DNA from: Flammulina velutipes
Lineage: Eukaryota > Basidiomycota > Agaricomycetes > Agaricales > Physalacriaceae
DNA: 64,000 bases
Reading direction: 5' to 3'
NCBI GenBank assembly: GCA_011800155.1
Contig: CM022374.1
Span: forward strand, 1,736,001 to 1,800,000
Below the pieces are notes generated by a model. The model was not told the DNA's origin, ran no database searches, and saw only the letters and a list, made by a program, of their open reading frames with translations. Positions 58,362 to 64,000 of the stretch are shown one piece after another. Position 1 is the first letter of the stretch; each line of letters starts with the position of its first letter. Made by a program: the position numbers and the translations under genes.

Positions 58362-58986
58362 ATGCCCAACGGAAATCGCGTTCTTCTCTTGCTCGACGTC
58401 CAAGTTGCCAGCCTGCGTCCGCCCCCCGATGGCGTACCGGCGTCTGCCACTGTCGGACCTAACATCGCCCAAGTCTTGGCATGCGCCCGGGAAGCGAAAC
58501 CTCCACCTTCAATCGTGCATGTACGCAACACAGGCGACTCTGGAGATCCTGACGAACCCAATACTCCAGGATGGGAGCTCGTCCACACGCCCTTACCCAG
58601 CGAGCACGTTATCGATAAGCGCAAAAACAACGCGTTCACTGGTACGAAGCTGGGCGAACTCGTACCCCCCGAGGCCGAGCTAGTCGTTATAGGCCTGCAC
58701 TCGGATTTCTCCCTCAGAGCGAGTGCGTGGTATACTATACTCGTCATGGAAATGCATAGGAAAGCTAATCGTGGTTGTTCTAGCGTGTAGTGCGGCTCTT
58801 GATCGTGGGAACGAGGTCCTACTCATTCGTGGGGCGCATGCTACGTACGATCGTCTGGAGGTCTTGTACGGCGGTGGAACGACACCGGCCTCGAGGATCT
58901 CTAGTGAGATAGAGGCGGAGCTGGAGGAGGCTGGTGTGCATGTTCTTGACCTGAAAGACCTCTCAGACATATTCAGCGAACGATAG
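58362..58986 (+). CDS. Isochorismatase-fold hydrolase with Cys-to-Ser at the nucleophile
   Basis: A cysteine-hydrolase-like family protein of about 190 residues. From the ATG at 58362 it reads MPNGNRVLLLLDVQVASLRP with the catalytic Asp. Then come RNTGDSGDPDEPNTPGWELV and IDKRKNNAFTGTKLGELV with the catalytic Lys. The nucleophile block is VVIGLHSDFSLRATCSAALD: relatives have SDYC or TEYC where this has SDFS (codon TCC). The nearby Cys in ATC is a separate family position. The end is IRGAHATYDRLEVLYGGG and DLKDLSDIFSER. One intron (about 58723-58781). Either the Ser works poorly in its place or the protein is no longer an enzyme. Confidence 0.82.
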
Positions 58987-59631
58987 TAACTGGTTCATAC
59001 AGAGCATTTTGGACAATAACACGCTTGGCCACTCGAGGGTCTGAATCCAAATATTCTCAAGGGCGAGTACTGGTCATTGGAAGAGTGGTGAAATGACTGG
59101 TGTGCTATTGACAGTGTTACGATACTACCAGCACAGCGAAACGTTAACGCTGTAGCCTGTCGATGAGGAAGATGATGTCAAGAGGCGACAATCGGGAGTT
59201 CCCGTACTTACTGCCTGCCGCTAATAATTGGCTCCTTTCAAAGTTTTAGCAACGTTCAATGTAACTATCACCGCATAATCTGGAAATCATCTTCAGTGGA
59301 CCGTTGCTAGTATTTCTACACGCTTGGACACATCTGAAAGCGAGAAGCTCTCTCTTCTGGCCGTTTTCTCTGTTGGACTTTGACGCATTACTTGAATGTC
59401 ACCTGCGATTCCTCTGGGCTCTCTAGGGCGCCTCAAAAGAGGCAGTGTAAACAGGTATAAGAATCCACAAACATTGTTTCCGCTTCGATTAACACCGGTG
59501 GATACTCATAAACCTGATCGACATTTCTAGCTCCTGTATCATCGATCCTCGGAGAGACATGGCTTGCTCGCTATAAATTCTGCGCTCCTCTCCCCAACTA
59601 CCCCTCACCACCTTGAACACCAACCATCACC
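58987..59631. other. Intergenic, 0.65 kb
   Basis: Spacer between two plus-strand genes. No open frame of note, repeat or RNA gene was recognised. The last part should be the promoter of the zinc-finger gene. Confidence 0.5.
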
Positions 59632-60450
59632 ATGTCTAGCGCACGCCTCTTTTCGCACCCCTTTGCCAACTCTTACTGCGCTTTGTGCGACCAATACTTC
59701 CACGATAACAGACAACGTGAAGAACACATCATTAACTCTCCCAAACACCCCGAATGCTGGAGGTGTGGACGTCGCTTTATCAACAAGAAGGCCATGCTCC
59801 AGGTAAGAGCTCTTGCATATCACTACCCATTCAACGAACTAATCGTATTTGATTCTTTCAGCATGTTCTAGCCACTACTGGTCACCATTACTGCGCTATG
59901 TGCGATAAACAGTTCCGCACTGCGGGTGGTATGCGCGTGCACAATGAACATGCGCATCCCGAAGGTGACGACTATGATTCCGACGACGAATACGATGAGG
60001 ATGAGGAAGAGCGTCCCGAGGGATGGGAAGACTACGAGGGCGAAGACCTCTATCCTGATGAGGCATCTGAGCCCGGGGATATATTCGAAGACACATCGTT
60101 TGAGCAAGACGACTCGTGCGACTTTGAGGATCCTGATTATCTGGGTTCAGCGCCACACAACGTAAGTCTTATGGTAATTTCTCGTCGCAGTCATTGATTT
60201 TAGCCCCTTTTAGAATGGATATGATTCTGATGATACGGAAGAAGAGGATCTGTCCGACGATGTGGCGCTGCCACATGTGTGCTGCCCGATGTGCGAGAAG
60301 GAAGACGAGAACATGTGCGCCACAAGTTGTGGCCACGTATATTGTCTTCGTTGTGTCACTTCGGCGATCAATTACACTGGGGAATGTCCAACCTGCGACG
60401 AGAAGATATGCCAGGAGGAGTTACGTAGGATTTACATATCAAGCCATTGA
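59632..60450 (+). CDS. C2H2 plus RING finger protein, putative E3 ubiquitin ligase
   Basis: The protein of about 230 residues has three zinc-finger parts. N-terminal C2H2-like units are CALCDQYFHDNRQREEHI with CWRCGRRFINKKAMLQH, and CAMCDKQFRTAGGMRVHNEH. A very acidic linker (DDYDSDDEYDEDEEERPEGW and on) separates them from a C3HC4 RING: CCPMCEKEDENMC, then CGHVYCLRCV and CPTCDEKI. RING fingers of this layout recruit E2 enzymes, so ligase activity is inferred. Similar C2H2-RING proteins are frequent in Agaricomycetes. Introns at about 59802-59861 and 60161-60213. The ATG at 59632 follows a CACC context. Confidence 0.85.
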
Positions 60451-60766
60451 CTATCATTCCTCGAAAGTCCTACGTACTACTATATACCACAATATTCATC
60501 ATGAACGATTTCTCACGCTTTCTGTTATCATCCATGGGGCGCGTACTTTGGGAGTCTCCGTGGCGCACCTATTGAATTGTCATCAACGTCGGGAAGCAAT
60601 TGCATATGAAGAAAGAGTCGTCCACGCCAATGAACTATTATCGTTTATCGGGTAGTTTCTCCAAGTCTCATGTACTGACTAAGGTTCGAGCAATTGAGAA
60701 TGATTTTGTTCACGTATACCCGCATCTATATACCCACAATGTCTATCATTATTGCCATCCGTAATC
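60451..60766. other. Intergenic, convergent 3' ends
   Basis: Spacer between the stop of the RING gene and the stop of the EF-hand gene. Nothing was recognised. Confidence 0.5.
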
Positions 60767-63700
60767 CTATCTATCAGTAGGACCCACCATTGAACAAGAT
60801 CCTATGTCCGTCTCAAGCAACCTGTGTGTGAGCAAACCTTCAAGCCTTTCCATCCTACTTCTCATCTCCGCAACAAAACCCTCGAATCGCGCATCTGCCA
60901 GTTTTATCTGCTCGTCCAGTCTGGTCTGTAAGGTAGTCAACTGCTTTTCCACCGACACAATGTCCTTCGTAGTGACCGGGGGTTTTGGTAGTAGAACGAG
61001 CGTGTGCGCCCAGTTATGAGTTGCATTCTCCGTAACTGCTTCAGACTCAAAGAGCCAAGGGCGGTCCCGTTCTATGTTCCGGTTACAGTCCCAACATACG
61101 AGAGTATCACTGTCATGGTGCTCTGTATTCCTTGATTAGCTGACGAAACGTGTGGGAATCTATCTCTCCTTACCTTTGCATGTTAGGCAGTACCAGACCG
61201 GCCGGGTGACGGACCTTTCACAAACCACGCAGATAGTAGGAATTACCTCGGGCGACTCGGAGGACATGGACGAACGCATCGTTAGGTCCTCGTCATTGAC
61301 CTGAACCCTATTCACTAAAGCCTGAGCTGATTTCAACTGCGAAGGGAGGTATGTTGCCAGTAGGATGTTGCGGAATTGTACGACATTATGACTGGGCAAA
61401 TGCACCACACCGCTCGGGTTGCGATATGTCCTATCCGTTTCACGAGCGGCGCAGAAATCCATCCGGCTGATGTCATCCGGAGTGCAAGAAATGCATACAA
61501 GGCGTATTGTATGTTCCACCCTTTTCGAGCATGCATCGCACCATATTGTGCCCCTATTGTTGCCTCGATGATCTAACGCATAGGCTGAAAAATAAGAACA
61601 ATACTGACCGGTGAGAAATCTCCCTTCGCGCCAAAGCTTCTTTGTAATCCAAATCCTTCGACTGCGTAATGGAGAGCGAGTATCGTGCCGTGTAACGATC
61701 AAAACTTGTGTCTACAAAAGAGGCATCGGTTGTCGCAGTCCGCATCCACACGCCATTGACGGTAGTGGGTTCGCGGACAAAATAAAACTAAGCCAAAGAA
61801 CCAAAGGGTGAGTCACTGGTGTAGATTTGAACACGAGCTACATACCATCCCATAGAAGTAGTCTTTAAGTGTTTCCCGAATGTTGAAGGTTTTCAAACTG
61901 ATGAGTGCTATATACATCAGAAAAAAAAGACGAGTCAGTGGGCTCGATGGAGACTTAAGTGGAGAGCAACGAATACTTACATTTCAGTTCTTGAGCGCGG
62001 TCCCATACTGTTTTCCGTATCACTCTCAATGAATGGATGACCTGTTGCAACTCTTGCCTGTTCAGCACGACGAATTCGGCTTGGTGTATGATCCACAATG
62101 TCCGGCGAAGAATCAGATACAGAAGAGGAAGCAGATACTGCAAACAAGGTTTAGTAGATCTAGATAGATAGTCGAACGCATGAGTACTCACAGCCTCAAC
62201 TCGTTTGTCGATACCTGTGACCATGACCAGCGTGTTTACATCGTCTACAAAGTAGTTCACATTGTGGAGTGTCCTCTCTAGTTTCTCTTCTTCCATAAGA
62301 ATATAGTTCTTGAATCGAGCGAAGAGGATGCTGTGATCCCAATGGACCTGATCGTATAGGTCAACGTTGCGGAGGCCCGCTAAAAGGTCGGCTACGAAAA
62401 TCATTGGAACGCCGTGAGCAAATTCCGAGACGACCAATCTATTAGTGGGGAGAATACGCGAAGAGGCGACCTGTATTTCCGCAAGAAGTCTTCGGATGCG
62501 GCGAAAGTACCAATGGTTTGTCATCTCGAATCCTATATGAGAGTTTTCAGACACGGTGAAGTGTAGGAGCATGTTTACTAACCAATGGTCCAGTATGCAA
62601 TCCAGTGAGGAAGGCTGTATTTCCCCCAGAACGTTAGCTGTGTTTTAAAATCGTAGAGAATCTTACCTCCAGCTCTGAGGACGCGCCGAGGTGAACTTGT
62701 TGACCTCTGCGATGGTGACAAAACCAGACACGTCATTATCAATCGCCTCAATCAAAGCATGCACCCGATAGACACTGATATATTTCAGAGCCCATTTATC
62801 CTCGGCGATCTTTTTGCGGATAGCGTCGCTACTCTGATTCTGTGTAGAGCCTTTTCGATCCTCTTCAAGGAAATGATCATGCAGAGCCAGGACGAGATGT
62901 CTAGCCTTCACACTTCCTTTCCAACCCTGTTTGCCGTTGAGCGAGTCAAAGAGGAGATGAAATCAGACTAGACGAACCATGTCCTTCCAGACATGGTAAA
63001 TGTCCTGCAAGGTTGTTTTAGTCGGTCGATAGGGCGTATAAATCACCAAAAATATCGTACCCGGTCGATGATGCGATCATGGGGGCCTGAGAGGACTTTC
63101 TCTATGACTCGGTCACTCTCGTGTTTGACCGTTTCCTTGACTTCCTCGAGCTGCTGCTTCATTGCATCGAATTTGAGGTCGAACTCTCGATTATCTGGTA
63201 TGATTTGATCGACTCCTTGCATTATCTCGTCTCGTAGTGATCTCGCGGAGGTCCTGGCAGTGGTGGATTTCCCTTGTTGTTTTTCATCCCGAGAATCAAT
63301 TGTCGTCAAGGTCTCTTCCAATAGTTTGTCGTCCCCTAGGACTGTTTCGATCCCTCCTTTGTCAGACACGAAGGCTCTGACCTCACGCTCTTCTGACGTT
63401 GGTAGGTGCTCGAAAACTAGATCCATGAGGGATTTAACGTTGTCGCGCACTTCGTATAGCATTGTCTTTATGGTCGAGATCTCAACGTGCGCCTGAATCT
63501 GAAGATCGAACTGTATTCCTGTGCGGTGCTCGGTGAATTCCTCCATGACGGTTTGAAATTTGAACTGCCAGTGTTGGCTGGCAAAGAATCTGACTGGAAT
63601 CATTTGTTAGGAGTGCTTTGAATATGATATGAAACACGATTTCGTACAGCAAACATGCCTCTTTCTGTAGCTGTCACAAATCCGTCCCCAGTCTTTGATA

Positions 63701-64000
63701 GATTTCTGAATCTTGACCATACGTGATTGGAGTCGCTGTTCCACGGCTCTCATGTTCGAGTCTTCAACGTCTTTGAGTCTAGTAGAGAGCCATGAGCACA
63801 CATTACTGAGCATATAGTTAGATATTGCCGCCAAACGGTACCCACCGAATCAATGCCTCCATCATATCACACATGGCGCAATCCAGAGTCTGAACCTTTT
63901 GGTCGTTCTCTCGTCGCGTAATCTCTAAAGTTATAGCGGTCTTGAAAACCGATACTGTAGCTGAGCGAAATTGATGTACTTGTGGTAGAGATATGAGAAG
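60767..64000 (-). CDS. Large EF-hand protein with zinc-binding Cys clusters, 5' end beyond window
   Basis: Only the C-terminal part is present; the gene continues past base 64000. Readable blocks from N to C: coiled-coil-like stretches at 63.0-63.8 kb (FDLKFDAMKQQLEEVKETVK); an EF-hand loop in ALIEAIDNDVSGFVTIAEVN, with Asp, Asn, Asp, Ser and the terminal Glu in calcium-binding positions; and YFVDDVNTLVMVTGIDKRVE. Two Cys clusters follow that resemble ZZ-type zinc fingers, WCDACSKRVEHTIRLVCISC and CVVCERSVTRPVWYCLTC with CWDC downstream. It ends with a short coiled coil (KQLTTLQTRLDEQIKLADAR). I know this layout as a recurrent basidiomycete unknown, with no proven role. About ten introns. Confidence 0.7.

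Overview
The window is nuclear DNA from a filamentous basidiomycete, most likely an Agaricomycete. A Rhizoctonia-like (Cantharellales) genome would fit, but I infer this from general resemblance of the genes, not from a marker. The support is: genes broken by many short introns of about 45-60 bases with GT..AG ends; ATG starts in eukaryotic context; and typical fungal families (Rho1 GEF with CNH domain, Svf1, Dug2, Acl4, Snf1, GCP5, Fur-type NCS1 permease). Twenty-eight protein genes can be supported. The first (MsrA) and last (EF-hand protein) run off the window edges. There are also three broken gene copies and one short inverted-repeat transposable element. I saw no tRNA, rRNA or CRISPR array.

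Layout. 0-5.4 kb: 3' part of MsrA, a membrane J-protein divergent from a uridine kinase/UPRT-like fusion, and a secreted GDSL esterase. 5.6-15.1 kb, all on the minus strand: vacuolar Ca2+/H+ exchanger, a fungal seven-helix membrane protein, and a Rho1 GEF. 15.4-20.0 kb: a rearranged block holding an intact tandem ubiquitin-like gene, a decayed second copy of its 3' half, a small membrane protein gene with a relic of a paralogue's tail, and a fragment of an RNase H2 catalytic subunit gene with a mutated active site. 20.2-33.4 kb: housekeeping genes CTU2, AIF-like oxidoreductase, ACL4, a conserved unknown, SVF1, an OMA1-like metallopeptidase and DUG2. 33.8-42.4 kb: secreted Thr/Pro-rich protein, MFS transporter, Sec14 protein and zinc-knuckle protein. 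A 375-bp MITE follows at 42.56-42.93 kb.

43.2-48.5 kb: Fur-type nucleobase permease, nitroreductase and uracil phosphoribosyltransferase, all on the plus strand, which looks like a small uracil uptake and salvage neighbourhood. 48.5-64 kb: secretory epoxide hydrolase; a protein with four copies of a histone H3 N-terminal-tail sequence, divergent from the SNF1 kinase gene; GCP5; an isochorismatase-fold protein lacking its nucleophilic cysteine; a C2H2/RING protein; and a large EF-hand protein.

The most striking signal is the H3-tail-mimic gene at 50.1-51.7 kb. Its four motifs differ at synonymous sites yet keep the H3 residue 2-9 pattern, and the gene shares its promoter with SNF1, a kinase reported in yeast to phosphorylate H3 Ser10. 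Splice sites, and therefore all intron-containing products, are my own reading from sequence and were not checked against transcripts.
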